Notes: generated by a model not told the origin, from the sequence alone. Counted from the first letter of the stretch, positions 47,734 through 56,081 are shown. The stretch: 64,000 nt of DNA from Nitrospira defluvii (GCA_011525625.1 WYAX01000033.1:1-64000), one strand, 5' to 3'. Made by a program: numbers and translations.

Positions 47734-47913
47734 TCATTCTGCATCTAGATTCTTCAAAATCTTTTTTGCTAAGGGCTCTTTGATTTCGTTGTGGCGAGGA
47801 ACCGCTTCAACAACGCCGTGCTTCGGATTAACCCACAGCGCGTGAGAGGAACCCTCTCTTTTGAGATAACAGCCCGCTATCCGCAGCTTTCGTTCCAAGT
47901 CCCTTCGTTTCAT
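47734..47913 (-). CDS. hicA: HicA-type toxin (mRNA interferase)
   Basis: A 59-residue dsRBD-like protein: MKRRDLERKLRIAGCYLKRE, then GSSHALWVNP and VVEAVPRHNEI. The catalytic histidine of HicA is in the GSSH motif, and the PRHNEI end is characteristic. The start overlaps the hicB stop by four bases. HicA cleaves mRNA when HicB is lost. Confidence 0.85.
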   Translation of the reverse strand: MKRRDLERKLRIAGCYLKREGSSHALWVNPKHGVVEAVPRHNEIKEPLAKKILKNLDAE

Positions 47914-48128
47914 GCAAGGATGACCTTTTCCTGGATTGCATCGTCAGGCAATCCGCGAAGAATATCATCTCGTCGATCTTGCAGAATCAGTTCAATCGCT
48001 TGGCGCAAATTGTCCTTCGCTGCAGCAATTGTGTCCCCTTGCCCATTTGCGCCGGGCACCTCAGGACAAATGGCCCAATACCCACCCTCTGGAGCAGGTT
48101 CAATAATTGCCATGAATTCTGCTTTCAT
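47910..48128 (-). CDS. hicB: HicB-type antitoxin
   Basis: A 72-residue protein with the partial RNase H-like HicB fold: FMAIIEPAPEGGYWAICPEV, PGANGQGDTIAAAKDNLRQA and a short tail ending IQEKVILA. The start at 48128 has GGAGG seven bases upstream. The order is hicB then hicA. It has no separate DNA-binding domain, so autoregulation may be weak or need HicA. The right part of a dispersed repeat (48143-48190) lies just upstream. Confidence 0.83.
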   Translation of the reverse strand: MKAEFMAIIEPAPEGGYWAICPEVPGANGQGDTIAAAKDNLRQAIELILQDRRDDILRGLPDDAIQEKVILA

Positions 48129-48142
48129 GTTTTTCCTCCAAT

Positions 48143-48190
48143 TTGTTCGTGAACCATACGCCAGGACCGTTATTGTTTCAATGAGTTCCG
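48143..48190. repeat. Dispersed repeat, right part only (copy E)
   Basis: Contains GAACCATACGCC and GTTTCAATGAGTTCCGAGC in the same order as the right half of the full copies at 50753-50880, 52723-52850 and 56091-56215. The left half is absent; hicB begins where it would be. Confidence 0.7.
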
Positions 48191-48270
48191 AGCACGGCAG
48201 GCCACGACTACCATTACGGACCGGCAAGCACGATGCGTTGCAAGCATTCTCAGACAAGCCAGCCCGAAAC

Positions 48271-48345
48271 ACCTAACTCCAAGGCCGAGAATCTTAACCG
48301 CCTAACTATGTTTCGGCCGATCGGCATAAGAACCGGATCTGCCAG
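48271..48345. other. attC-like core sites plus left part of the dispersed repeat (copy A)
   Basis: Two perfect RYYYAAC core sequences, ACCTAAC (48271-48277) and GCCTAAC (48300-48306), lie in the spacer between the acetyltransferase gene and hicB. From 48300 the sequence matches the left half of the dispersed repeat (TTTCGGCCGATCGGCATAAG, then CTGCCAGTCC). The right half is missing here. Confidence 0.5.
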
Positions 48346-48451
48346 TCCTTGTCCGTACACAAAGCACTAGTCCTCTGCCCCTATTCCTCTCGACTCCTCT
48401 CGACCCAACGTGGCCGCGATGCGGTAGCTCGACCGGTAGCCAGCGGCTCCT

Positions 48452-48925
48452 TTATCTTGTTATCGTTTTCATCATGACTACGCAGGGGATCTCTAATCCC
48501 GCTTGCAGTCGGTGTGTTGCTTCGCGCTGCGGGACATAGCCCGCGTCGGTGTAAAATGGGACCGCATTCAAGGACGCATCAAGGTGGAGAACGGGTACGC
48601 CGTTCGCTTTGGCTCGTTCTTCCAACTTGCGCAAGAGTTGTTTCCCGACACCGTGCCTGGCTGCGCTTGGATGGACATAGACCGCTTCAACTTCTCCACT
48701 TGTCCGATGCAGTTGCGCAAATCCCACGATCCTGTCTTGGTCTTCGGCGACGAAGAATTCGCTGGAGATGATCACTCCTTGATAGCTCTCTGGGTGGAGC
48801 GATCCCGCCCAGGCTGCGATCTCTTCGGGGGTGTAGTGAGATTTGCATAGTTCACAAATGGCTTGGGTATGCGCCCGCCAGATGCCTTCGCCATCTTCTG
48901 ATCGTGCTTTCCGAATTCTTACCAT
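48452..48925 (-). CDS. GNAT-family N-acetyltransferase
   Basis: A 157-residue acetyltransferase with the acetyl-CoA motif A in VEAVYVHPSAARHGVGKQLL (V-x4-R-x-x-G-x-[GA] form) and motif B around VPFYTDAGYVP. The substrate cannot be told; cassette-borne GNATs often modify small molecules or antibiotics. It is a lone minus-strand gene with attC-like sequence upstream and the repeat downstream. Confidence 0.85.
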   Translation of the reverse strand: MVRIRKARSEDGEGIWRAHTQAICELCKSHYTPEEIAAWAGSLHPESYQGVIISSEFFVAEDQDRIVGFAQLHRTSGEVEAVYVHPSAARHGVGKQLLRKLEERAKANGVPVLHLDASLNAVPFYTDAGYVPQREATHRLQAGLEIPCVVMMKTITR

Positions 48926-48958
48926 TACCGAACTTCCCTCACAAACGGGCTACTGGAC

Positions 48959-49023
48959 GCTAGCGGTGAGCCGCGCCCGGAAATGGGAGCGGAGCGAATG
49001 CTGTAGAACATCGGCTCCACTGC
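48959..49023. other. attC-like site between the methyltransferase and acetyltransferase genes
   Basis: Plus-strand arms AGCGGTGAGCCG (48962-48973) and CGGCTCCACTGCC (49002-49014) pair with a one-base bulge, followed by TTGTTGGGG. Read on the minus strand, CCCCAACAAGGCAGTGGAGC is very close to common attC sites. An extrahelical base in the stem is a hallmark of attC. The left core (GCTAGCG-like) is degenerate. Confidence 0.5.
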
Positions 49024-49045
49024 CTTGTTGGGGGTGGAGTGTTGC

Positions 49046-49861
49046 TCATGGGTGCTGAGGCTTGCGCGCCACTGCCACCATGTGCGGACTGTGGACCGGT
49101 TCGTGCTCGACTAGACGTGCAACCTGCATGAGAGTCTCGCGCTTGGATACTTCTCGCCAGCACTGCTCGAACTCCGGAACCAGCCACGCAGGATCTTGGA
49201 TACCCAGCGTGACCGTATGCTGCAAACCAGCGGCCGTCAGTTCCTGGGCAAGGTCCTTGGGATGGTGGAAAAATGCCGTCGTGAGTATGTCCCACTGTGG
49301 TGGGCGCCGGTGCTGCCCTGTTGCGATTTCTTCGCGAACCATTCCGAGATAGTCTGAATCCCAGACCCAACCACGTACCAGCCCCACTATTGTGGACGCG
49401 TAAACGCTAATAGCAACCGCCACAAGAACGCCCTCCGGCCTCAGAATGCGGCGGGCTTCCCGCAGTGCTAAGAGCCGATCGTCCCGTGATGTCAGATGAT
49501 AGAGTGGGCCGTGCAGGAGAACAGCATCGACGCTGGTGTCCGCCAAGGGTACACACCTGGCATCTCCGACACAGCATGATGTCAGCGGGTAAGCAGGTTG
49601 TTCTAAGGAAGCCGTCTTCGCCTGCTCGACATGCAACGGCACGGGGTCAACGAGATGAACTGCATACCTGGAGCCGGCAAGCCAGCACGCATAGGTGCCG
49701 GGACCACCGCCGATGTCCGCCACAACCGCAGGAGCTGGCGGGAGATATTGTGAGAGGATCTCTTGCATCCGGGCGAACTCCAGCAGCCCCAGGCCCTGGA
49801 ACAACCGGCCCGCCTCCTTACCCTCATTGTAGAAGGCCGTAATCTCCGGCGGCATCTTCAT
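49046..49861 (-). CDS. Class I SAM-dependent methyltransferase
   Basis: A 271-residue enzyme with motif I VVADIGGGPGTYACWLAG near residue 46, acidic loop VHLVDPVPLHVEQAK, and motif IV DAVLLHGPLYHL with RILRPEGVLVAVAI. Substrate unknown. It is flanked on both sides by attC-like sequences, the best support for cassette organisation in the window. Confidence 0.87.
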   Translation of the reverse strand: MKMPPEITAFYNEGKEAGRLFQGLGLLEFARMQEILSQYLPPAPAVVADIGGGPGTYACWLAGSRYAVHLVDPVPLHVEQAKTASLEQPAYPLTSCCVGDARCVPLADTSVDAVLLHGPLYHLTSRDDRLLALREARRILRPEGVLVAVAISVYASTIVGLVRGWVWDSDYLGMVREEIATGQHRRPPQWDILTTAFFHHPKDLAQELTAAGLQHTVTLGIQDPAWLVPEFEQCWREVSKRETLMQVARLVEHEPVHSPHMVAVARKPQHP

Positions 49862-49885
49862 AGCATGTTCCGTCCTTCTCTATAC

Positions 49886-49929
49886 ACCCAACGGCCTCGC
49901 GTGCCGCAAATTGCACGCGCTTATTAGGC
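49886..49929. other. attC-like site between the nucleotidyltransferase and methyltransferase genes
   Basis: Plus-strand ACCCAAC (49886-49892, perfect RYYYAAC) and ATTAGGC (49923-49929, one mismatch to GTTRRRY) bound a stem with arms CGCGTGC and GCACGCG and loop CGCAAATT. The site begins at the stop codon of the nucleotidyltransferase and ends about 20 bases before the methyltransferase start. At 44 bases it is shorter than typical attC (about 57 and up). Confidence 0.6.
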
Positions 49930-50745
49930 GACTTGCCGATTCGTGACGATGGAGACTGCGGCGAGGTCGGTGGCTCGCGACCTCCGCATCTCAAATCGCT
50001 CGTGCAGCTCTGATACCTGCACGGCTAATGCGTCGCCCAACGTCACGACGGTCCGATCGAGTTCGGCGGCGTCGAGCCCTACGTATGATTGCTTCAGCAT
50101 ATCGAGCAATTCGGGTCGTACCCGCAGCGCCAGTTTGTGCTCTTGGGGAGCCGATGGCTCAAGACCTTGAATCCACATGTCCAGACGCGTCATGTTGGCG
50201 CGCAGCTCCTCAAGCAATGTCTGAGCATAGTAGAGCTCGCCCCGCCGTGTCCGCCTGATTACCTCGTGGGCACCCGCAAGTGCCTTGCTAAGTACTCTGC
50301 TGACCTCCGCATCCTGGGGGCGCGAGTGGCTCAATGATTGCGATTCCGCGAGCACACGTTGAACGAGTCCGACTCGATCGAGAAATACCTTTGTCGGAAG
50401 TTTGAACCATGGCGACGGCGCGAAGATCTCTGGCGTCCAGTAGAAGACGTCGATCTTCAGGAACGGCCGAAAGTGCGACACGCAGTGCTGCGTGCCCTCA
50501 AGCCACTCGTTGAACAGGAGGTCACCCCACTGTGCCGGCCAGTCGAGACGCCCGGCCACGAGTCTGACCTGTTCATCAACAGTCGCGATGACTCGAAGAT
50601 CGATGTCGGAATAGGCGTCCGCCGACTCGGCCGCAAGGGAACCGGCCAGAAAAATGCCGATCACATCCGGTCGCTTCGCGAAGAACGAGACGGTTCGGTC
50701 CAGCAGTGTCTCGCGGGCTTGCACAAGTTCGGAATGTGTGATCAT
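49924..50745 (-). CDS. Nucleotidyltransferase-fold protein
   Basis: A 273-residue protein with the pol-beta superfamily motif GSLAAESADAYSDIDLRV (GS-x-n-D-x-D, near residues 35-52) and a helical C-terminal half. The fold matches aminoglycoside nucleotidyltransferases and related cassette proteins, but residues that define drug specificity cannot be judged by eye, so no resistance claim is made. The ATG lies eight bases from a perfect core site GCCTAAC (50753-50759). Confidence 0.8.
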   Translation of the reverse strand: MITHSELVQARETLLDRTVSFFAKRPDVIGIFLAGSLAAESADAYSDIDLRVIATVDEQVRLVAGRLDWPAQWGDLLFNEWLEGTQHCVSHFRPFLKIDVFYWTPEIFAPSPWFKLPTKVFLDRVGLVQRVLAESQSLSHSRPQDAEVSRVLSKALAGAHEVIRRTRRGELYYAQTLLEELRANMTRLDMWIQGLEPSAPQEHKLALRVRPELLDMLKQSYVGLDAAELDRTVVTLGDALAVQVSELHERFEMRRSRATDLAAVSIVTNRQVA

Positions 50746-50752
50746 CGCGGTC

Positions 50753-50889
50753 GCCTAACTATCTCTAGGCCGATCCACATAAGGACTGGATCTGCCAGTT
50801 CCTGTTCGTGTAATACACCGCTGCCGTTCGCGAACCATACGCCGTGACCGTTTTCGTTTCAATGAGTTCCGAGCGCGGCTTGGTTACGA
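50753..50889. repeat. Dispersed repeat / attC-like element (copy B, full)
   Basis: Begins with perfect core GCCTAAC (50753-50759), continues GGCCGATCCACATAAG and CTGCCAGTTCC, then after a variable middle GAACCATACGCC and GTTTCAATGAGTTCCGAGC. It is the clearest full-length copy of a ~125-bp sequence found five times between 48.1 and 56.2 kb, always in this orientation. A long repeat with a core site at the cassette start is how VCR-type attC arrays look. Confidence 0.6.
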
Positions 50890-51078
50890 ATGTAATGCGA
50901 ACAGTCTAAAGCATAACGGGTCGGTTCTTGACCTAAGACTTCCCGGCCAAACAATTGAGCGGCGAGTGGGATCAGTTCATAAGTGCACATCTCCTCGCTC
51001 GTACCTGGCTGGAAGAAGCACGCGCTCAGGGAATGACCGCGATATCGCCTGATTTCTTCTGCACGCCGGGAGTGCTGT

Positions 51079-51687
51079 TCAGAGGCGCAGATGCGTTTTG
51101 AGACTTGTCGTGGTCCACAGTTTGATACCTGGTATTTTTTCGAACGCGCGATCATTCGACCAAATTGAGTCATGTTCTTCCGCGAGCGCTAGCCCGCATT
51201 ATTCATGACGGTTCGTCGCGAAATCGCCAAGCCGCGTCGTGAGACCGGCGCGCGGAGCCCGGAGAACCCGAGGCGTACTCGTGCAGTACGTCGAGGATTT
51301 GAGGGGCGAGCCCGCCGACCGAAGGCTCGTCGAAACAGCGGATCGGCGATTGCAGCAGAAGTGTTCATGAATAATGCGGGCTAGTCCGACAAAGGGAACA
51401 TCGTCCGGATCAATGGCACCCATCAATGCGTGAGCGGCAGGAAGATACGGCGCAATTCGTACAAAGGGAACGACGACCACGGACGTGAGCAGAAGCGTCA
51501 GCAGCAAATCGATTTCATCCACTTTGAGGCGAGCCGCACGGGCAATCTTGGCACGATGCCGGGCAAGCTCGTCAAGAGCAAAGGCCGGCAAGAGAAATTC
51601 CAGATCGGGTAGGAGAAGAATGCGTCTCGTAATGGAGTCTTTGATAAGGGCGGCGACAAGGATATTCGTATCAAGAACCAGCCTCAT
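51079..51687 (-). pseudogene. PIN-domain toxin gene interrupted by a MITE
   Basis: The gene starts MRLVLDTNILVAALIKDS and continues to DPDDVPFVGLA, with PIN acidic residues Asp6 and the DPDD pair. There an inserted element (51189-51384) breaks it. Beyond the insertion the frame resumes as LALAEEHDSIWSNDRAFEKI, then PGIKLWTTTSLKTHLRL and a stop at 51079. Removing the element and one CTAG restores one continuous reading frame of a normal VapC-like toxin. As it stands, translation would run into the element and add ~50 unrelated residues, so the toxin is almost surely inactive. Confidence 0.85.
51189..51384. mobile_element. MITE with 16-bp perfect terminal inverted repeats and CTAG target duplication
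   Basis: Element 51193-51380 (188 bp) has ends CCCGCATTATTCATGA and TCATGAATAATGCGGG, exact inverted repeats, flanked by CTAG on both sides (51189-51192, 51381-51384). It has no coding capacity. Internally it has a hairpin GGCGTACTCGTGCAGTACG. A 4-bp CTAG target is used by some IS5-group elements, so it may be mobilised by such a transposase elsewhere in the genome. A second, left-truncated copy is at 56335-56414. Confidence 0.88.
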
Positions 51688-51944
51688 GCGCTTGAGGCCT
51701 TGGCATAGCGGCGACGCAACCCGACCTTGACGGATCGGGCGAGGTCTTTCGCCGCCGTCTCAGTCAACGCACTGCGAGAAACGAGCCGATCCGCGAGCGC
51801 AACCTGGCGGGCATACTGCCATAGCGCCTGCTCAGCTACACGGGCCCACGGGATCTCCCTATGACGCTTGAGAATCAGATCCAGTTCGACAGGGACGTCG
51901 ATCACGACCTTGGACCGTGCTCCGCCGATAGGTTTACGCTTCAT
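51684..51944 (-). CDS. VapB-like antitoxin
   Basis: An 86-residue protein with a positively charged N terminus (MKRKPIGGARSKVVIDVPVE) that looks like a ribbon-helix-helix DNA-binding region, and an acidic/helical C terminus. Its stop overlaps the start of the PIN toxin gene by four bases, the usual antitoxin-first arrangement. With the toxin interrupted, this antitoxin has no intact local partner. Confidence 0.72.
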   Translation of the reverse strand: MKRKPIGGARSKVVIDVPVELDLILKRHREIPWARVAEQALWQYARQVALADRLVSRSALTETAAKDLARSVKVGLRRRYAKASSA

Positions 51945-52200
51945 TCACAATCCTCCTCTGGTCAAAGACCAATATCGTGCAATTTTAGCATAGTTCTGTG
52001 CGCGTGGACTGATCCATCAGTCCCTTTCAGGCGGCCTAGCCACCAGACTGAGCATCGAACGAATCGCAGCGAGCAATGCGAGGTCAACCACCGACCTCAT
52101 CCGTTTTCAAATTGTTTCTTCTGCAGCAATTGTGTCCCCTGCTCATTTGCGCCGGGAACCTCGCTAGCACAGCTGGCAAGCAGTCGCCTGGAGAGAAATG

Positions 52201-52623
52201 TTAGTCGTCACAGGCCGCGTCATGTGTGCTTCGGCTAACCCTAAACACATGGCCATCTGGGTGGCGGATATGCATTTCGCGAACTCCCCACGGCATGTCG
52301 GTTGGCGGCCACGTGATTTCGATCCCCTGTTCAACACATCTTCGATGTATGGCATCAACATCATCAACCCACACGGACATCCAGACAGCCGTTTCTGCGG
52401 CTTCGTTTGAATCAGGACCGAAAGTTGCCCGATAGCCGCTTTGCCCTCGTCCACCTTGACCGCCTTGGCACAGAAAAATCTCGCATTCCCCGGAACAGAC
52501 TCCACCGAACGTCGGTGGAGAGCCCCAATCCCAGCCACGCTTCCAACCAAGCTTTTCGAACCATTGGAAACTCTGCTCAAGATCGGAAACATTCAGAATT
52601 GGAGTTAACGCTTTCGCAACCAT
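52201..52623 (-). CDS. Glyoxalase/bleomycin-resistance-fold (VOC) protein
   Basis: A 140-residue VOC protein with paired beta-alpha-beta-beta-beta units: LTPILNVSDLEQSFQWFEKL, then WVDDVDAIHRRCVEQGIEI and HIRHPDGHVFRVSR. The second motif resembles bleomycin-binding and dioxygenase-like members. The function could be drug binding or small-molecule turnover. A shorter, broken relative lies at 54811-55020. Confidence 0.85.
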   Translation of the reverse strand: MVAKALTPILNVSDLEQSFQWFEKLGWKRGWDWGSPPTFGGVCSGECEIFLCQGGQGGRGQSGYRATFGPDSNEAAETAVWMSVWVDDVDAIHRRCVEQGIEITWPPTDMPWGVREMHIRHPDGHVFRVSRSTHDAACDD

Positions 52624-52722
52624 TTCATCGCTCCTTTTTCCGACTACTATCCTCAGATCAGCGGTCGCGTGATGATACCTCCCTGTGGACGGCCGTCGCC
52701 GCGCGTTGCCTTCTGCTGTCCA

Positions 52723-52850
52723 ATACCTATGTTTCGGCGAATGCGCATAAGGGCCGGTTTCGACAATTTCAGTCCGTATAACAGGTCAGGATTGTTCGCA
52801 AACAATACGCCATGACCGCGCTTACTTCTATGAGTTGCGCTCATCGAGGC
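52723..52850. repeat. Dispersed repeat (copy C, full)
   Basis: CTATGTTTCGGCGAATGCGC and CATAAGGGCCGG, then TTCAGTCCGT, AACAATACGCCATGACCG and TATGAGTTGCGCTC, matching the other copies in order and spacing. It is the only feature seen in the 359-base spacer 52624-52982 between the VOC and kinase-like genes. Confidence 0.65.
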
Positions 52851-52982
52851 ATGGCGCGGGGCCTGAGCTGCCAGCAAAAGTGAATGCCGCAGACAATGGC
52901 TCCTTGCAGTTTATGGGCTGCTATTCCTCGACAGAGCTGCTCAGGCTGATTCGCGCTCAAGTTGCGACATTCTCCTCATGAC

Positions 52983-53513
52983 TCAATCACTCCGATACTC
53001 CTGCTTGATGGCCTCCAAGAAAGTCCGCATCTGACGCGGCGACCTCAAGTGGTGCACCCGTTTCGCTGAAGCCGCTTCGCCTACAAGCTGCCGGTACCTG
53101 GGCGTCATATAGCGATGGCAGAGAGGGATCACGCGGTAGCCGGCAAGTGTGCCGCGCCACATAGGACTGTTTGCCGGCCACCCCTCCGGATTCACTACCA
53201 TGCCTTTAATGAACCGTTTAGTCACCCACAGATAGTGGATAATGAGCGGGAGATCGACGTAGACCAACGTATCGGCGGCCGCGAACCGCGCCCAGGCAGA
53301 CGCCACACAGCCAAACCCATCGATGATCCACCGCTCGTTTCGCAGCAGCCCGGCATGGATCTCAAGGTATTCATCGTGAGGGATCTCCTCGCCGCCTGGC
53401 TTGTATTTGATGGAATCGATCGGATGCAGAGGCAGACCGGTCAGTCCAGCCAATTGTTTCGCCAGCGTGGACTTGCCACCACCGGCATTGCCGAACACCG
53501 CAAGCCGTTTCAT
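52983..53513 (-). CDS. Small P-loop kinase-like protein (adenylate-kinase / FlaR-like)
   Basis: A 176-residue P-loop protein: MKRLAVFGNAGGGKSTLAKQ with Walker A GNAGGGKST at residues 8-16, then HPIDSIKYKPG and a GERWIID-like strand (NERWIIDGFG), as in proteins annotated as DNA topology modulation protein FlaR or adenylate-kinase-like. The LID region is Arg-rich. Substrate unknown. The start at 53513 has no strong ribosome-binding site. Confidence 0.78.
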   Translation of the reverse strand: MKRLAVFGNAGGGKSTLAKQLAGLTGLPLHPIDSIKYKPGGEEIPHDEYLEIHAGLLRNERWIIDGFGCVASAWARFAAADTLVYVDLPLIIHYLWVTKRFIKGMVVNPEGWPANSPMWRGTLAGYRVIPLCHRYMTPRYRQLVGEAASAKRVHHLRSPRQMRTFLEAIKQEYRSD

Positions 53514-53564
53514 CCGTCACCGATCGTGATCAGCTCTGTCTCGCCAAAGACATGGTGCCAGAAA

Positions 53565-54740
53565 TCATGTGATTGCTCCCCTGGGATTCGCCGGCGCGCC
53601 GTAATGCACCAACACGTGCCATAATTGCTTCAAATGCTGGAGGACATCCTGGTGAGGTCCGCAATCCCGCCAATCGCCTGGGCGAGTGTATAGCGACACC
53701 TGAGCGGCTCCGATGACTGCGGCGTCAACAGCACCGTCGCCTGCGATCCTTCGCGCGAGCTTCGGTATGGCTGGTCCACGAAATTCCTCGGGCACGTCTG
53801 GCGCCGCTAGGCGAAACCCGACATGCCACTCGAGCGGAACGGCATATTTTTGGCAGAGCTCCTCAAGGCAGTGACCGGTTTCTGTTCCGATAAACGCTGG
53901 GTCGACCACGAGCCTCTCGACATCACGCGCGATGTCGACCGGGCCGTGCACCTGCGCTTCGATGCCGGTGTCGAGCACTCGCCCCGCTAAGCCGCTCGAC
54001 GGATCCGCTCGTGGCAGAGGAAGTTCCTTCGACAGGCGCTCAAGGAGGTCGGACACCGTGAGGTTCTTCACACCCAGTGTCGGTGCGACAAAGGGCGGCC
54101 AGGGGACCTTGACGCCTTCACCTCTCGCCACTTCGGCCAGCAGAGGAGCCAGTACGCATTCCATCCTGTCGAGAGTACCCAAACGTTCGGACGCGTCGGG
54201 CTGCTCGCTGCCCGAGAACGTAAACGACGTCCGTCGGGCGACATCCGCTCGTAGCACGAAATAACACGAGCCAAAGCGGGGCCATGGGCCGTCCGGATAC
54301 CGAATCAACTCCAAGGCACCATATTTCGGTCGATCACCAATCGACGAACCCGAACCGTGATACGCCCCACCAAAAAGTGTCCTTTCCCACTCGTCGCGTG
54401 CCCCTCCCGGAAATGCCGTGAGGCCGCCGCTCGACAGACCGGTTTCGAATTGACTGCGATACTGCCCCTCCTCGCATAACGCCTCGCAAACCGGGACCGG
54501 CCTCACGCCAAGCCGATCGGGATGAAAGTGCAGGACCACTCTCGCATGATGACGCAAACTCTCTGTCGCGGCATCGAACATGGCCTGACTGCAGCCGGAG
54601 CTTCGAAGTAGGCTCGTCACTCGTACGCGCGCGTCCGCCTGCCGGTCGAGGATCGTCTCCTCTACACATCGCCAGGCCGCACGCTGCGGGTTTGTGAGAC
54701 GTGAGAGGGCAGCATCTCGAAAATCCATTTGAAAATCCAT
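53565..54740 (-). CDS. DUF3626-like hypothetical protein
   Basis: A 391-residue soluble protein. It contains VVLHFHPDRLGV and YRSQFETGLSSGGLTAFPGG followed by ERTLFGGAYHG, features I associate with DUF3626 (family recalled by eye, not searched). The FHPDR and GAYH motifs suggest metal or phosphate chemistry, but no activity is known. It is the largest gene of the cassette-like region. Confidence 0.68.
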   Translation of the reverse strand: MDFQMDFRDAALSRLTNPQRAAWRCVEETILDRQADARVRVTSLLRSSGCSQAMFDAATESLRHHARVVLHFHPDRLGVRPVPVCEALCEEGQYRSQFETGLSSGGLTAFPGGARDEWERTLFGGAYHGSGSSIGDRPKYGALELIRYPDGPWPRFGSCYFVLRADVARRTSFTFSGSEQPDASERLGTLDRMECVLAPLLAEVARGEGVKVPWPPFVAPTLGVKNLTVSDLLERLSKELPLPRADPSSGLAGRVLDTGIEAQVHGPVDIARDVERLVVDPAFIGTETGHCLEELCQKYAVPLEWHVGFRLAAPDVPEEFRGPAIPKLARRIAGDGAVDAAVIGAAQVSLYTRPGDWRDCGPHQDVLQHLKQLWHVLVHYGAPANPRGAIT

Positions 54741-54810
54741 GGCGGCAGCATCGACGCGGATGAATTACTCAGACTCACCCGTGTCAACGTTGGCTTGTCC
54801 CACGTACAGC

Positions 54811-55020
54811 TCATTGCCGATAGACATGTGCTGCTCCGACAGGCTTGGCCCCTGCCCGTTGCGTGAGGGTGATTTCAACGCCGTCGCGACACACAGCGGC
54901 AATGTCAGGCGGCTCCCCCCATGACCAGGCCAGGTCAAACCCAAGCACATACCAGTAGAAATCTAGAGACTGTGTGAGATCGTTGACCGAGAGAATTGGA
55001 GAAACTGATTCGAGCTTCAT
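54811..55020 (-). pseudogene. Truncated VOC-family gene
   Basis: The 69 codons encode only the first VOC half (VSPILSVNDLTQSLDFYWYV, then RDGVEITLTQRAGAKPVGAA) and stop after HVYRQ. Intact relatives continue for another ~60 residues with the second half-motif, which is not found in any frame here. It looks like a 3'-truncated copy related to the gene at 52201. Confidence 0.65.
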
Positions 55021-55056
55021 CTACTCCATGTCCTGTCTGCGAAGCTCAAAGACACT

Positions 55057-55063
55057 GTTAGGC
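55057..55063. other. Perfect attC core site GTTAGGC
   Basis: Matches GTTRRRY exactly on the plus strand and abuts the stop codon of the minus-strand gene at 55065, the position where the left end of an attC is expected. The partner core is missing or destroyed on the other side, where the truncated VOC gene starts; an internal GTCT...AGAC pair remains. Confidence 0.4.
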
Positions 55064-55064
55064 G

Positions 55065-55463
55065 TCACTGTGATCGGCCAAACCGCTGCTTGAACCCGTC
55101 CCGTGCTTCGCCGATGAATACCAGCAGCTCATCCTCCAGAACAGTGACCACCTTGATGTTGAGGCTCGCCGCTTCCTGGCACAACGCATCTGGAACTTGC
55201 CCTTCCGCCACAAACAGCTTTCGGGGCAATGTGCCTGAGCGGTCTTGGCCTTGCTTCAGCAGACGGCGCGACTCCAGCTTGGACGGACCAGTGGCGCGGG
55301 CGGAGTACATTTCCATACCGACAATGTAACAGCTCGCCGCGTCCATCAAGGCGAGGCAATCAAAGTCGCCGTCTCGTTCAGTCCCAATGGGCGCATCATT
55401 GAGCCGAAACCCTATCCAGGCATCGTTGACCGTAAACTGATGAGGGTTAAGCATGAGTTGCAC
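55065..55463 (-). CDS. Hypothetical protein
   Basis: A 132-residue soluble protein of unknown family. It starts with MQLMLNPHQFTVNDAWIGFR, has FDCLALMDAASCYIVGMEMY and a C-terminal half with VAEGQVPDALCQEAASLNIK and VVTVLEDELLVFIGEARDGF. The pattern is alpha/beta and nuclease-like in the first half (DFDCLALMD, then EM-Y), but no firm assignment is possible. Lone minus-strand cassette-type gene. Confidence 0.6.
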   Translation of the reverse strand: MQLMLNPHQFTVNDAWIGFRLNDAPIGTERDGDFDCLALMDAASCYIVGMEMYSARATGPSKLESRRLLKQGQDRSGTLPRKLFVAEGQVPDALCQEAASLNIKVVTVLEDELLVFIGEARDGFKQRFGRSQ

Positions 55464-55546
55464 TACCTCTGTCGGCGAACAGCCCCGATTCAGCGGCGGG
55501 CCGCGCAGCGGACCGTCCGCTGCACTCAGCTGCTACCCAACCTGCT

Positions 55547-56062
55547 TCAGTCATAGCCAATGACTCCGATCGTGAGTTCCTCTCGGTCAGAGCTGATCGA
55601 GAGGAACTCATGATATACGGTCCACACGAAGGCCCAATCGACTTTGATTTCAGCCAGATCGGGAGCCTCGAGCGCAAAGGCATCGTCGCCACGCGCTTTG
55701 ACGGCTGCAGCCCACCCTTCGACTGGTTGTCGCTGCTCGTTATTGGGCGGAACAGTGAACTCAGGGTCGTCGAGTGCAGCCCGGATTCGATCCGCGAGCT
55801 GCTCGGTGGTGATCGGACGAAACCACATTACGGCGAGTCGCTCGCACAGGAACGGGCCATGGCGCTGGATGGACTCTCCCCATTGACCCGGATCGCAGAA
55901 CGATCGTTGCGAGATCGGGGCGCGCAGGAACTCCGCGAGAACGTGATAGCAGTCCTGCCGCTCGGTAGCAGGGCCATCGACCTTGAAGCGCGTGAGGTCG
56001 AACCACCCGAAGTCCCACACAGGTGTCATCCTCGTGTTGATCACGGAGAAGCTGAGTGCCAT
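55547..56062 (-). CDS. Hypothetical protein
   Basis: A 171-residue soluble protein, acidic and aromatic-rich (WDFGWFDLTRFKVDGPATER; IKVDWAFVWTVYHEFLSISS). No family recognised. It starts 20 bases after the GGCTAAC/GTTAGAC pair, and its 3' spacer to the next gene holds a GC-rich stem (GCAGCGGAC-GGTCCGCTGC, minus strand) of attC-like character. Confidence 0.6.
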   Translation of the reverse strand: MALSFSVINTRMTPVWDFGWFDLTRFKVDGPATERQDCYHVLAEFLRAPISQRSFCDPGQWGESIQRHGPFLCERLAVMWFRPITTEQLADRIRAALDDPEFTVPPNNEQRQPVEGWAAAVKARGDDAFALEAPDLAEIKVDWAFVWTVYHEFLSISSDREELTIGVIGYD

Positions 56063-56081
56063 CCCGTCTCAAGTCCCGTGT

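Noticed and set aside
49924..50745. Aminoglycoside-resistance call for the nucleotidyltransferase
   Set aside because: The fold motif is present, but specificity residues cannot be judged and many cassette homologs are not resistance enzymes.
50859..51173. 104-codon minus-strand frame
   Set aside because: It is an out-of-frame reading of the PIN-toxin 3' end; the correct frame gives SIWSNDRAFEKIPGIKLW.
54765..54950. 61-codon minus-strand frame overlapping the truncated VOC gene
   Set aside because: It does not encode the missing VOC half and shows no motif.
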